From the NCBI GenBank assembly GCA_023443485.1, contig JAEZUH010000017.1, forward strand, positions 1 through 24,871: a stretch of DNA of 24,871 nucleotides, in the 5' to 3' direction. Under the pieces are notes generated by a model that was given only the letters and a program-made list of their open reading frames with translations, did not search any database and was not told where the DNA came from. Positions within the stretch are counted from its first letter, which is position 1. Each line of letters opens with the position of its first letter. The stretch is from Bacillota bacterium (GTDB lineage Bacteria; Bacillota_I; Bacilli_A; RFN20; CAG-826). Below, in pieces: positions 1-8,331 of this stretch. The translations under genes were made by a program, and so were the position numbers.

Positions 1-2576
1 GTGGAAAAGGCGCCGGCCTTGCAGAAATGACACATATTGGTGTTCGTATTCCAGAAGGTTTTACTATTTCTACTGAAGTATGTGCATTATTTTATGAAAA
101 TGGCAAAAAATTGCCTGAATATGTCGTCAAAGCGATTTTTGAATCGATTAAAGGCATCGAAAAGAAGACAGGAAAAGTCTTTGGTGGAGATCATAATCCA
201 TTATTAGTTTCTGTCCGTTCTGGTGCAAGAGCTAGTATGCCAGGCATGATGGACACCATCTTAAACTTAGGTTTAAATGACACAACCGCCGCTACTTTAG
301 CAAAAGAAACTGGCAACGAAAGATTCGCAATGGATTCTTATCGCCGTTTTATCTTAATGTTTACAAACATTGCAAAAGGACATCCACGAGATTCAATGGA
401 CAAAATGTTGCATGATTTAAAAGTGCAACATGGTTACAAACTCGATACTGAGGTTACAACCGAACAATTAAAAGAATTAGTGGCTAAATACAAAGCTTAC
501 TATAAAAAAGTCTTTGGTGAAGATTTCCCAACAGATCCAAAAGTCCAATTATTGGAAGCTGTCTCCGCTGTTTTCAGAAGCTGGGACAACCCAAGAGCGA
601 ACGTTTATCGTATGATGAACAACATCCCATACTCATGGGGCACTGCTGTTAACGTTCAATCAATGGCCTTTGGTAACAAGGGTGAAACTTCCGGTACTGG
701 CGTTGCCTTCTCTCGTAACCCAGGAACTGGTGAAAACATTATTTCTGCTGAATACTTACCAAATGCTCAAGGTGAAGATGTTGTTGCTGGTATCCGCACC
801 CCATTACACATCGATGAATTGAAAGCAAGAATGCCAAAAGTCTATGAGGAGTTTGTTAAAACTATCAAAATCATGGAAAATCATTACCGCGACATGCAAG
901 ATATGGAATTCACCGTTGAAGAAGGTGTCCTATACTTCTTACAGACTCGTAATGGTAAGAGAACTCCTGCCGCAGCCTTAAAGATTGCTTGCGATCTCGT
1001 AGACGAAGGCCTAATTACTGAAAAAGAAGCCGTTACTCGTATTGATGCTGGTTCTTTCGATAAATTATTACTCCCTGGATTTGACAAGGACGCTATCGCA
1101 GCCACCAAGCCAATCGCTACTGGATTAGCTGCTGGCCCAGGTGCTGGAACAGGAGCTATCGCCTTCACAGCTGAAGAAGCTGAGAAGAGACACCTCGCTG
1201 GCGAAAAAGTAATTCTTGTTCGTGCCGAAACTTCGCCTGAAGACATTGTTGGAATGGTTGCTGCTCAAGGCATTCTCACCGCACGCGGTGGTATGACATC
1301 TCACGCAGCTGTTGTTGCTCGCGGAATGGGTAAATGCTGCATTAGTGGTTGCTCTGCCGCAATTATTAACGAAGAAAAAAGAACTCTCACCATTGGCAAG
1401 CAAGTTTTCACTGATAAGGATGTTTTATCCTTGGATGGAAATACTGGTAATGTCTATGTTGGTTCAATCAAAACTGTCGCCCCTGACTTAACTTCTGGAT
1501 ATTTTGGAAGATTAATGGCTTGGGTTGATCAATATCGTGAACTCAATGTTAGAACAAACGCTGATACTCCTCGCGATGCAAAACAAGCGAGAGCTTTCGG
1601 TGCTGAAGGTATCGGGCTTTGCCGTACTGAACACATGTTCTTCGCTAAAGATAGAATCTTCTCTATGAGAAAAATGATTCTAGCTGATACTCTTGAAGAG
1701 CGCGAAGCCGCTCTCGCTGAAATTGAACCAATGCAACAGGATGATTTTGAAGGATTATTCGAAACAATGGGCGAATTCAACGTTACTATTCGTTTGTTAG
1801 ATCCACCACTACACGAGTTCTTACCACAAGAGCCTGCTCTAATTGAAGAATTAGCAGTTGCTACTGGCAGATCCGTTCAACAAATCAAAGATAGAATTGC
1901 TGATTTACACGAAGCTAACCCAATGATGGGCCACCGCGGATGCCGTTTGGATGTCACTTATCCAGAAATCGGCAAAATGCAAACTAGAGCCATCATTAAG
2001 GCCGCTATCAATGTCAGCAAAAAAACTGGAAAATTAGTTACTCCAGAAATCATGATTCCACTTGTTCTCGATGAAAGAGAATTAAAGTTCGTTAAGAACA
2101 TCGTTACTGAAGTAGCTGATGATCTAATTGCGAAATCTGGTTTAAACATTCACTATCATGTTGGAACAATGATTGAAATTCCACGAGCCGCTCTCTTATC
2201 TGATGAAATTGCTAAAGAAGCAGAGTTCTTCTCATTTGGAACAAATGATTTAACTCAAATGACCTTTGGTTTCTCCCGTGATGATGCTGGTAAATTCTTA
2301 CCTCATTACTATTCCAATAAGATTTTTGAAGAGGATCCATTTAAGACCCTTGATCAAAATGGTGTTGGCAAATTAATTGATATGTCAGTCAAACTAGGCC
2401 GCGCAACAAGACCAAGCCTCCACATCGGAGTTTGTGGTGAAACTGGAGGAGACCCAAAATCCATCGAGTTCTATCACAAAGCAGGATTAGATTATGTTTC
2501 TTGTTCTCCATTCCGTGTCCCAGTTGCTCGTTTAGCTGCTGCTCAGGCCGCAATTCTCTTCCCAAGAAAGAAATAA
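1..2576 (+). CDS. ppdK: pyruvate, phosphate dikinase (5'-truncated by window edge)
   Basis: Interconverts pyruvate, ATP and Pi with PEP, AMP and PPi in the cytoplasm; in fermenters it often works in the glycolytic direction. The reading frame is open to the left edge: codons from base 3 read GKGAGLAEM, the conserved start of the nucleotide-binding domain. The ATG at 27 is therefore internal, and probably only about 20 residues plus the true start are missing. Counting from the Met at 27, the phosphohistidine domain has GGMTSHAAVVARG with catalytic His at 426. The C-terminal PEP/pyruvate barrel has HIGVCGETGG with catalytic Cys at 803. About 857 residues are visible, close to the family's usual 870-890. 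It converges on glcK across a shared terminator. It lies on the + strand left of the origin, so it would be transcribed against the leftward fork. Identification is secure. Confidence 0.97.
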   Translation, partial: GKGAGLAEMTHIGVRIPEGFTISTEVCALFYENGKKLPEYVVKAIFESIKGIEKKTGKVFGGDHNPLLVSVRSGARASMPGMMDTILNLGLNDTTAATLAKETGNERFAMDSYRRFILMFTNIAKGHPRDSMDKMLHDLKVQHGYKLDTEVTTEQLKELVAKYKAYYKKVFGEDFPTDPKVQLLEAVSAVFRSWDNPRANVYRMMNNIPYSWGTAVNVQSMAFGNKGETSGTGVAFSRNPGTGENIISAEYLPNAQGEDVVAGIRTPLHIDELKARMPKVYEEFVKTIKIMENHYRDMQDMEFTVEEGVLYFLQTRNGKRTPAAALKIACDLVDEGLITEKEAVTRIDAGSFDKLLLPGFDKDAIAATKPIATGLAAGPGAGTGAIAFTAEEAEKRHLAGEKVILVRAETSPEDIVGMVAAQGILTARGGMTSHAAVVARGMGKCCISGCSAAIINEEKRTLTIGKQVFTDKDVLSLDGNTGNVYVGSIKTVAPDLTSGYFGRLMAWVDQYRELNVRTNADTPRDAKQARAFGAEGIGLCRTEHMFFAKDRIFSMRKMILADTLEEREAALAEIEPMQQDDFEGLFETMGEFNVTIRLLDPPLHEFLPQEPALIEELAVATGRSVQQIKDRIADLHEANPMMGHRGCRLDVTYPEIGKMQTRAIIKAAINVSKKTGKLVTPEIMIPLVLDERELKFVKNIVTEVADDLIAKSGLNIHYHVGTMIEIPRAALLSDEIAKEAEFFSFGTNDLTQMTFGFSRDDAGKFLPHYYSNKIFEEDPFKTLDQNGVGKLIDMSVKLGRATRPSLHIGVCGETGGDPKSIEFYHKAGLDYVSCSPFRVPVARLAAAQAAILFPRKK

Positions 2577-2596
2577 TTGCGTAAGCAAAACATAAT

Positions 2597-2630
2597 AAAA
2601 GCTCAAGGCGTTCGCTCTTGAGCTTTTTTA
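2597..2630. terminator. bidirectional intrinsic terminator between ppdK and glcK
   Basis: An 11-bp perfect stem (AAAAGCTCAAG at 2597-2607 with CTTGAGCTTTT at 2617-2627) closes a 9-nt loop. A T run follows on the + strand, and an A run precedes it that becomes a T run on the - strand. It lies 20 bases after the ppdK stop and 20 bases after the glcK stop on the other strand, so it can serve both convergent units. Confidence 0.88.
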
Positions 2631-2647
2631 TTTTACAAATAATTTGC

Positions 2648-3580
2648 TTATTGTTTGAAGAACAGCGATGCGGCTCCTACAACACCAGCATTGTATCCAA
2701 GTTTTCCCACTAAAATTTCAACGACGGGTGAGTGAGGGAATCCATATGATCTTTCCTCGCAATAATTTTTTAAGCGAGAGGTTAAATATCCACCCTCTTT
2801 AGATACACCGCCACATAAGATAATTGCATCAGGTCTAAAGATGTTGCAAAGATTGAGAATTCCTTCTCCTAAATAGTGAATATAATTGCGGACAACTTCT
2901 TGGGCATAACGATCGCCGATTTTAGCGGCAGTAAAAGCAACTTTTGCATCAACTTCGTCGAGAGAAGAAATGCCTTTCCACATCGCAGAATCTAAATGTT
3001 GTTCCATTTGTCTTTTTGTGTCTGCTATAAGAGCAGTGGCTGAAGCATAGGTTTCAAGGCAACCATGTCTTCCACATCCACATGGTCTTCCATCAATTTC
3101 GACAACCATGTGACCGATTTCTGCGCCTTTACCTTCATTTCCTTCAAACAATTTTCCATCTAAAACTAGTCCGCCACCGACACCAGTTCCAAGAGTTAAA
3201 ACAACAATATTATGAAGTTGTTTCCCGACTCCAAACGTTGCTTCTCCCGAAGCGGCAGCGTTGGCATCATTTGTTACATGAACAGGAAGATCAATGGCCT
3301 TTTCAATCATCTCTTTGATATGAACATCAGTCCAACCAATATTTGGCGCAAATTCAACCACGCCAGTATCAGAATCAACTGTTCCAGGACACCCTATTCC
3401 TACCCCGCTAATATTTGGGTAATTGATTTTTTTGATTTGAACAATTAATTTGTTAATCGTTTCTTCAGGGGTTTCTCCGCTTTCTACCGGCAAGGTGAAA
3501 AAATCCTGAATGTCACCTTTTGGAGTAACAACTGCGCCTTTAATGAATGTCCCACCTATATCAATTCCAATTGCGTTCAT
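2648..3580 (-). CDS. glcK: ROK-family sugar kinase, probable glucokinase
   Basis: Predicted cytoplasmic ATP-dependent hexokinase feeding glucose 6-phosphate into glycolysis. It is 310 residues long, the normal size for ROK kinases. The N-terminal phosphate-binding loop is GIDIGGT. The sugar-binding/catalytic segment NDANAA places catalytic Asp at 105. The second phosphate loop is GTGVGGG (131-137). The ROK zinc motif is present, with His157 followed by CGCGRHGCLE (Cys167, 169 and 174). A G-rich ribosome-binding site precedes the ATG. It is the last gene of the ispE-glmU-orf84 run, 30 nt after orf84, and ends at the bidirectional terminator. ROK proteins also include N-acetylmannosamine kinases and fructokinases, so glucose specificity is an inference. 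The lack of an N-terminal helix-turn-helix argues against a ROK repressor. Confidence 0.9.
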   Translation of the reverse strand: MNAIGIDIGGTFIKGAVVTPKGDIQDFFTLPVESGETPEETINKLIVQIKKINYPNISGVGIGCPGTVDSDTGVVEFAPNIGWTDVHIKEMIEKAIDLPVHVTNDANAAASGEATFGVGKQLHNIVVLTLGTGVGGGLVLDGKLFEGNEGKGAEIGHMVVEIDGRPCGCGRHGCLETYASATALIADTKRQMEQHLDSAMWKGISSLDEVDAKVAFTAAKIGDRYAQEVVRNYIHYLGEGILNLCNIFRPDAIILCGGVSKEGGYLTSRLKNYCEERSYGFPHSPVVEILVGKLGYNAGVVGAASLFFKQ

Positions 3581-3610
3581 TTTATAAAACCCCCGTATTT
3601 CTTGATTATT

Positions 3611-3865
3611 TTAACTGTTTTTGATTGGTAATTTGAAGAAAACAAAATTATTATCTCCATCAATATATCCAACTTCTTTCCCATTAATGATAATAGAACC
3701 ATCGTCATCAATATATCCAATCTCGCGACTAAGAATAGACATTATTCCATCATCAGTAATAGAAGCAAATTTTTGTCCTCTTATGAAAAGTTCATTCTCT
3801 CCAATATACCCGACAAGTTCTTTATCGAGAAAAATATTGTGGCCGAAAGAATCGATGATGAGCAT
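3611..3865 (-). CDS. small beta-repeat hypothetical protein (84 aa) coupled to glmU
   Basis: I do not recognise a named family. The protein is 84 residues, acidic to neutral, with no signal peptide or membrane segment. It is built from about four imperfect units of roughly 16 residues. The clearest are ELVGYIGENELFIRG, EIGYIDDDGSIIINGK and EVGYIDGDNNFVF, with a more diverged unit between the first and second. The alternation of Gly-Tyr-Ile, an Asp/Asn-Gly turn and a hydrophobic strand suggests a small all-beta sheet or solenoid. Its ATG shares one base with the glmU stop (TAATG), so translation is probably coupled. It sits between glmU and glcK in one operon. The coupling and protein-like composition support a real gene; any function in sugar or wall-precursor metabolism would be guilt by association only. 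Confidence 0.75.
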   Translation of the reverse strand: MLIIDSFGHNIFLDKELVGYIGENELFIRGQKFASITDDGIMSILSREIGYIDDDGSIIINGKEVGYIDGDNNFVFFKLPIKNS

Positions 3866-5274
3866 TATTTTTTCGATGCCTCTTTTTTTGCTTTTGCTTT
3901 ATTCATAAAGGTTGTATAGCCATGCTCAATTTCGACCTGTCGAGCTCTCGCTATAACAAGAGAATCTGTCTTAACATCTTTAGTAATGGTCGAACCAGCA
4001 GCAGTAAAAGATGAATCTTCAACTTTCAATGGAGCTACAAGAATTGTTCCACTTCCTAAGAAAACATTTTTACCAATTTCGGTGTGCATCTTATTAAAAC
4101 CATCATAGTTTGCAGTAATCGTTCCACAACCAACATTTGTTTTTTCGCCAATTTGACTATCACCTAGATATGTCAAGTGAGCGGCTTTTACACCATTTTT
4201 TAACTCTGTGTTCTTAAGCTCAACAAAATTACCAACTCTACAATGATTGGCAATAATCGTTCCTGCCCTCATTTTAGTAAACGGACCAATTTCATTGTAA
4301 TTTCCAATTTTTGAATCAGAAATCCACGAAGATTGAATAATGTTATCATCTCCAATCTCAACAGTATCTAAAAAAGTGTTCGGTCCAATTGTGTTTGCTT
4401 CTCCAATTTTGCATTTTCCAAAGATGGTTGTATTTGGAAGAATAATGGTGTCTCTTCCAATCTCAACATCTGGAGATATATAAGTTGAATCTGAATCTTC
4501 CATGGAAACTCCAGACATCATGAGTTTATGATTAATTCTTTTTCTAATGACTTTCCCAGCATAGGCGAGTTGAACACGGTCGTTAATGCCGAAGACTTCA
4601 ACCGCATTTTCCACTACATAAGCACCAACTTTTTTGCCGTTTCTTTTAAAGATACCAACTAAGTCAGTCAAATAATACTCTCGTTGAGAATTATCCGCTG
4701 TCAGTTGGTCAATGTATTCAAATAAGAATTTATTGTCGAAAATGTAAAGGCCGGCATTCACTTCGTGAATATCTTTTTCATCTTCTGAACAATCTTTGTC
4801 TTCTTTGATTGCTAAAACATAGTTACTTTTTGAGTCACGAATAATTCTTCCGTAACCATCTGGTTTTTCCAATACAGCAGTAACGATAGTAAGTTGATTT
4901 TTTATCTTTTCATGAACTTTAAAGATGTTCTCAATAGTTTCTGTAGTAACAAGAGGTGTATCGCCGCAAATCACTAGCGTTGATCCTTCTTTGTCTTTCA
5001 ACAAATCTTTCACTTGTAAAACAGCATTGCCTGTTCCAATCAAGTCTTTTTGCCAAACAACTTTCGCACGATCTTCAACTAAATTTTTAGTGACTTCGCC
5101 GCCAAAGCCAACAACGACAACTATTTCTTTCATTCCAACCGGCAAAATGGCATCAATAACATAATTCACAAGGGCTTTCCCTAAGATTGGGTAAGATACT
5201 TTGGAATGTTCTGGATTGCGAGATTTCATTCTCGTTCCTTTTCCGGCCGCCAATACAATTGCATAATTATTCAT
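3865..5274 (-). CDS. glmU: bifunctional UDP-GlcNAc pyrophosphorylase / glucosamine-1-phosphate acetyltransferase
   Basis: Makes UDP-N-acetylglucosamine, the precursor of peptidoglycan and other surface glycans, by acetylating GlcN-1-P and then uridylylating it. The N-terminal nucleotidyltransferase domain has LAAGKGTRMKS near residue 8 and ends around residue 230. The rest is a left-handed beta-helix of hexapeptide repeats (for example VEIGDDNIIQ and SKIGNYNEIG), with the acetyltransferase AAHLTYLGD segment and GCGTITANYDG. I place the start at the ATG at 5274 (469 aa), because AGAGGA at 5281-5286 is 6 nt from it but directly abuts the upstream in-frame ATG at 5280. That ribosome-binding site overlaps the ispE stop codon. 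The last codon overlaps the start of orf84. Length and both domains are normal for GlmU. Confidence 0.97.
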   Translation of the reverse strand: MNNYAIVLAAGKGTRMKSRNPEHSKVSYPILGKALVNYVIDAILPVGMKEIVVVVGFGGEVTKNLVEDRAKVVWQKDLIGTGNAVLQVKDLLKDKEGSTLVICGDTPLVTTETIENIFKVHEKIKNQLTIVTAVLEKPDGYGRIIRDSKSNYVLAIKEDKDCSEDEKDIHEVNAGLYIFDNKFLFEYIDQLTADNSQREYYLTDLVGIFKRNGKKVGAYVVENAVEVFGINDRVQLAYAGKVIRKRINHKLMMSGVSMEDSDSTYISPDVEIGRDTIILPNTTIFGKCKIGEANTIGPNTFLDTVEIGDDNIIQSSWISDSKIGNYNEIGPFTKMRAGTIIANHCRVGNFVELKNTELKNGVKAAHLTYLGDSQIGEKTNVGCGTITANYDGFNKMHTEIGKNVFLGSGTILVAPLKVEDSSFTAAGSTITKDVKTDSLVIARARQVEIEHGYTTFMNKAKAKKEASKK

Positions 5275-5284
5275 AATCATTCCT

Positions 5285-6139
5285 CTATTTCATTATTTTG
5301 GTTATCTCAACGATATAATCGTCTTCGAGTTTTCTCGCGATATTTTTTATCAAAGAAAGGTTTGTGTTTAGGGCAATTACAGCACTGCCTGAGCCTGTCA
5401 TTATAACAATATCAAGCCCCATTTTTGTTAGTTTTTCTTTTATCACCTTAATCTCAGGAACTATCTTTGTTGCCGGTTCCTCTAAAGAATTAAAAATGGA
5501 CTCAGCCAATAGTTTATCATTTCCTTCAGCGAGGGCTTGAACAACATTATCAACACTCCCAGTAACTAATTCTATTCCATCTGATGCCTCAAAAACATCT
5601 TTAGTAGAGCATCCCTTTTCTGGTTTAACTATTAAGACATAGTAATTGTTTTTAATTGTTATTGGCTCAAATTCTCCACCTGTGCCACGGCATCTCGCGG
5701 GTTTGCAAGGTATAAAAAACGGAACATCTGAACCAAGCTGCTTGGAAAGTTCGATGAGCTCTTCAGAAGGAATTTTCAAATTGAGAAACTTATCCACGCC
5801 TTTTAAGACAAAAGCTGCATTGGAAGAACCGCCTCCTAAGCCTGCTTGCATAGGAATGACCTTGTGAATAATTACGCGAAATTTCTTTTTTATTCCGTAT
5901 TTACCTTGGATTAAGTTTAAAGCTGATGAGGCGATATTGTGACGCACTTTTACTCCAGAAAAATCATCGATGGTAACAAAATTATCAGAAGTATTTTTGA
6001 CCTCATTCATTAGAAGAGAGTCATGTAATTCGATGGGTACCATCACCATATCTAAATCATGAAAACCGTCTTCTCGGCGGTTAAGCACATTCAGGCAAAT
6101 ATTAATCTTTGCAAAACTACGTATAACTAAATCTTTCAT
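5285..6139 (-). CDS. ispE: 4-diphosphocytidyl-2-C-methyl-D-erythritol kinase
   Basis: GHMP-family kinase that phosphorylates CDP-ME in the non-mevalonate (MEP) isoprenoid pathway, so this organism probably makes isoprenoids by that route. It has 284 residues, the usual length. Visible features are FAKINICLNV with catalytic Lys11, the ATP loop PMQAGLGGGSSNAA (97-110) and LGSDVPFF with catalytic Asp138. The start is fixed by the conserved AKIN segment close to the N-terminus. No Shine-Dalgarno sequence precedes the ATG; instead a good promoter ends 11 nt upstream, suggesting a nearly leaderless mRNA. It is the first gene of an ispE-glmU-orf84-glcK unit, and glmU follows after 10 nt. Confidence 0.97.
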   Translation of the reverse strand: MKDLVIRSFAKINICLNVLNRREDGFHDLDMVMVPIELHDSLLMNEVKNTSDNFVTIDDFSGVKVRHNIASSALNLIQGKYGIKKKFRVIIHKVIPMQAGLGGGSSNAAFVLKGVDKFLNLKIPSEELIELSKQLGSDVPFFIPCKPARCRGTGGEFEPITIKNNYYVLIVKPEKGCSTKDVFEASDGIELVTGSVDNVVQALAEGNDKLLAESIFNSLEEPATKIVPEIKVIKEKLTKMGLDIVIMTGSGSAVIALNTNLSLIKNIARKLEDDYIVEITKIMK

Positions 6140-6150
6140 AAATTCAAATA

Positions 6151-6179
6151 ATTGTAATTATTACACCTTTGTTCATCAA
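6151..6179 (-). promoter_or_regulatory. promoter of the ispE-glmU-orf84-glcK unit
   Basis: On the - strand, TTGATG (6174-6179) and TACAAT (6151-6156) are separated by 17 nt, each one or two bases from the sigma-A consensus. Only 11 nt separate the -10 box from the ispE ATG. Transcription should therefore begin about 4-6 nt before the start codon. Confidence 0.7.
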
Positions 6180-6208
6180 CACATTTTAATTAATTTAATA
6201 ACAATTAA

Positions 6209-7039
6209 CTATTCCTTCTTAATTGTATCATTTAGTTTAATTGTTTTATAGATAGTCAGATACTGAAAAGGGGTAAGTTGTTCAGGCCTTAATGTTGTTT
6301 GAATTCTTAAATCGCCACATATTTTTTCTGCTAGGGATTTATTTTTTAATAGAGAAGAAAGATTATTAAGGATTGTCTTTCTACGATTCAAAAAAAGTTG
6401 TTTGGCTAAAAAATAAGTCCCAAAGAAATCATCTCGTTCAATGCTCCCATTTAATTTGATTTCAAAAACAATTGATTCGCATTTTGGAGCAGGATAAAAA
6501 GATCCGGCTTTAACTGGAAAAAGCTTTTTTGATTCGCCAAGCAAATGAACTAAGACAGAAACAGCTCCATAATCTCCTCCACCAAATGTTGAAAAGCGAA
6601 CAAAGGCTTCGGCTTGGCACATCAAAACGAATTTTTGACAAGACTTACCATTTAGTAATAAAAATGTTATTAATTCCGTTGTAATATTGTAGGGTAGATT
6701 GCCTATTATTTTTGAATACCTTGAAATATCAATTTTCCTGACATCACTATTAACTAATTTGATAATAGGTTGTTTGCCATATATCTCACCTAAAAATTTA
6801 ATCATTCGAGAATCGATATCCACAGCATCACAAGGCGAGTTTTTAAGAGAGATAAAATGAGTTAGCGATCCTAATCCAGGACCGATTTCTAATATTTGGT
6901 CCTTCTCGTTGATTTCTAAACTATCTACAATTCTAGATGCGATTTCTGGTTCGACTAAAAAGTTTTGACCATAGTCTTTTTCTGGCTTCAAGTTAAGTTT
7001 ATTAATAATTTCGAAAATGTTTGATCTGTTAATTAGCAT
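6209..7039 (-). CDS. rsmA: 16S rRNA dimethyladenosine transferase
   Basis: RsmA/KsgA dimethylates the two adjacent adenosines in helix 45 of 16S rRNA late in 30S assembly, using S-adenosylmethionine. It has 276 residues, normal for the family. Seen in order: DYGQNFL (22-28), the SAM-binding loop EIGPGLGSLT (51-60), the acidic VDID stretch (about 73-76) and the target-adenine motif NLPY (114-117). A compact helical C-terminal domain follows. GGAGAAA lies 7 nt before the ATG. The gene overlaps the end of rnmV by 7 nt, so the two are translated from one message. It is the last gene of mnmE-tatD-rnmV-rsmA; a separate promoter starts the next unit in the 69-nt gap after it. KsgA loss causes kasugamycin resistance in other bacteria. 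Confidence 0.97.
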   Translation of the reverse strand: MLINRSNIFEIINKLNLKPEKDYGQNFLVEPEIASRIVDSLEINEKDQILEIGPGLGSLTHFISLKNSPCDAVDIDSRMIKFLGEIYGKQPIIKLVNSDVRKIDISRYSKIIGNLPYNITTELITFLLLNGKSCQKFVLMCQAEAFVRFSTFGGGDYGAVSVLVHLLGESKKLFPVKAGSFYPAPKCESIVFEIKLNGSIERDDFFGTYFLAKQLFLNRRKTILNNLSSLLKNKSLAEKICGDLRIQTTLRPEQLTPFQYLTIYKTIKLNDTIKKE

Positions 7040-7557
7040 AATATTTCTCCAACAATTTTAGCAATTTCCTCTCTAGAATAATTGAGAGTATTTAAACGCT
7101 GAGCAAGCTTCTTCATATTAACGATTCCGACTGGAACTTTTTTTGAAAAAATAGTTCGATTAATTTTGGTATTTAGACAAGCGTCGTTCAAAAATGAAAC
7201 AGTAATATTGTTGACTTTTGAAGGTTTTTCTGACAAATATCCCTTTAAAACCGAAATGATTTCGTCCTTGTCAGATTCAGCAATTCCGTGCTTTTTCATT
7301 TTGCAACGGAAAAGCTTTTTAGGATTAATATTAATGGAATTAGGAATTTTGATTCTTGAGCGAATAGTCTCACCAGCCTCATCTTGATCAGTCATTATTA
7401 AAACTCGTTTAATCTTTGAAACGGCTCTTAAATAAAGGATTTCAGATTCGGGTAATTCGTATCCTTTGGTTATAACGTATTCAGAATTGATAAAAGATGA
7501 TAAAAACGAAACATCAGTTTTTCCTTCTACAACAATGACACCATCAAAAAAGAACAT
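7033..7557 (-). CDS. rnmV: ribonuclease M5 (5S rRNA maturation)
   Basis: Toprim-domain endonuclease that trims 5S rRNA precursors in low-GC Gram-positives, acting with ribosomal protein L18. It has 174 residues, slightly short of the usual 180-190. The N-terminal Toprim motifs are clear: VIVVEGKTD with Glu11, and LIMTDQDEAGE with Asp57 and Asp59. A basic segment (FRCKMKKHGIAE) and a small C-terminal domain follow. The tatD stop is only 5 nt upstream, and the 3' end overlaps rsmA. The tatD-rnmV-rsmA order matches the conserved arrangement in Bacillus, which supports the assignment. No good ribosome-binding site is visible, so coupling to tatD translation is likely. Confidence 0.95.
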   Translation of the reverse strand: MFFFDGVIVVEGKTDVSFLSSFINSEYVITKGYELPESEILYLRAVSKIKRVLIMTDQDEAGETIRSRIKIPNSININPKKLFRCKMKKHGIAESDKDEIISVLKGYLSEKPSKVNNITVSFLNDACLNTKINRTIFSKKVPVGIVNMKKLAQRLNTLNYSREEIAKIVGEILC

Positions 7558-7562
7558 AAATT

Positions 7563-8330
7563 TTACACGTGAAACATTTTACATGAATTATTGTACAAAA
7601 CATCGATGATGTGCTTTTTGGAGATTTTTTTTAATTTCACAATCTCATCAATAACAAGGGCAATGTTTTTTGGGACATTAACTGTTCCTCTTAAGGGGTG
7701 AGGTGATAAATAAGGGGCGTCAGTTTCTACAACAATTCTTTCAAGAGGTGCTTCTTCACATATTTCTTTTATTTTCTTTGCGTTTGTGAAGGTTAAAGTT
7801 CCGCCTAATCCAATTAAGAGGCCTAAGTTTAATACTTCAGGCAAGGATTCGAGGCTTCCAGAATAGCAATGCATAACGCCTCCCATTTCTGGTTTATATT
7901 CTTTGAGAATATTCAAACAATCTTCGAAGGCTTCTCTGTTATGAATTGTAATTGGTTTGTGATATGTGTTCGCTGTTTTTATTTGACGAATAAAAAAATC
8001 TTTTTGAATGTTTCTTTCTTCAATTTTCTTGCTCCAATGATAATCGAGACCGATTTCTCCAACAGCCACTACTTTAGGATGGGAGATATAAGACATTACT
8101 TCTATGTAGTCATTTTCGGTCACATTGAAAACATTGCTTGGATGGAATCCTATCGCTGCATAGATTTCAGGATACTTTTCAGCTAAATAAACTGCTCTAA
8201 TTGAACTATCTTTGTCCCAGCCGACAACCAGAAACTTATTAACACCGACTTTTTTCGCTTCTTCAATTATTTCATCAACAGAAGAGAATAAAGCATCATC
8301 ATTAAGGTGGCAATGAGTATCAAAAATCAT
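7563..8330 (-). CDS. tatD: TatD-family metal-dependent deoxyribonuclease
   Basis: TIM-barrel metal-dependent hydrolase; family members have 3'-5' exonuclease or AP-endonuclease activity and are linked to DNA repair. I start it at the ATG at 8330 (255 aa), which begins MIFDTHCHL, the family's canonical N-terminus. The longer frame to 8378 only adds residues inside mnmE. All metal ligands are visible in this numbering: His6 and His8 (DTHCHL), Glu92 (VGEIGLDY), His130 (TIHNRE), His154 (MHCYSG) and Asp204 (ETDAPYLSP). The start lies 1 nt after the mnmE stop (TAATATG), so translational coupling is likely. The physiological substrate cannot be read from sequence. Confidence 0.95.
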   Translation of the reverse strand: MIFDTHCHLNDDALFSSVDEIIEEAKKVGVNKFLVVGWDKDSSIRAVYLAEKYPEIYAAIGFHPSNVFNVTENDYIEVMSYISHPKVVAVGEIGLDYHWSKKIEERNIQKDFFIRQIKTANTYHKPITIHNREAFEDCLNILKEYKPEMGGVMHCYSGSLESLPEVLNLGLLIGLGGTLTFTNAKKIKEICEEAPLERIVVETDAPYLSPHPLRGTVNVPKNIALVIDEIVKLKKISKKHIIDVLYNNSCKMFHV

Positions 8331-8331
8331 A

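Noticed and set aside
884..1403. Open frames on the - strand within ppdK
   Set aside because: They are antisense to a conserved enzyme, Ser/Ala-rich shadow translations without start signals or family features.
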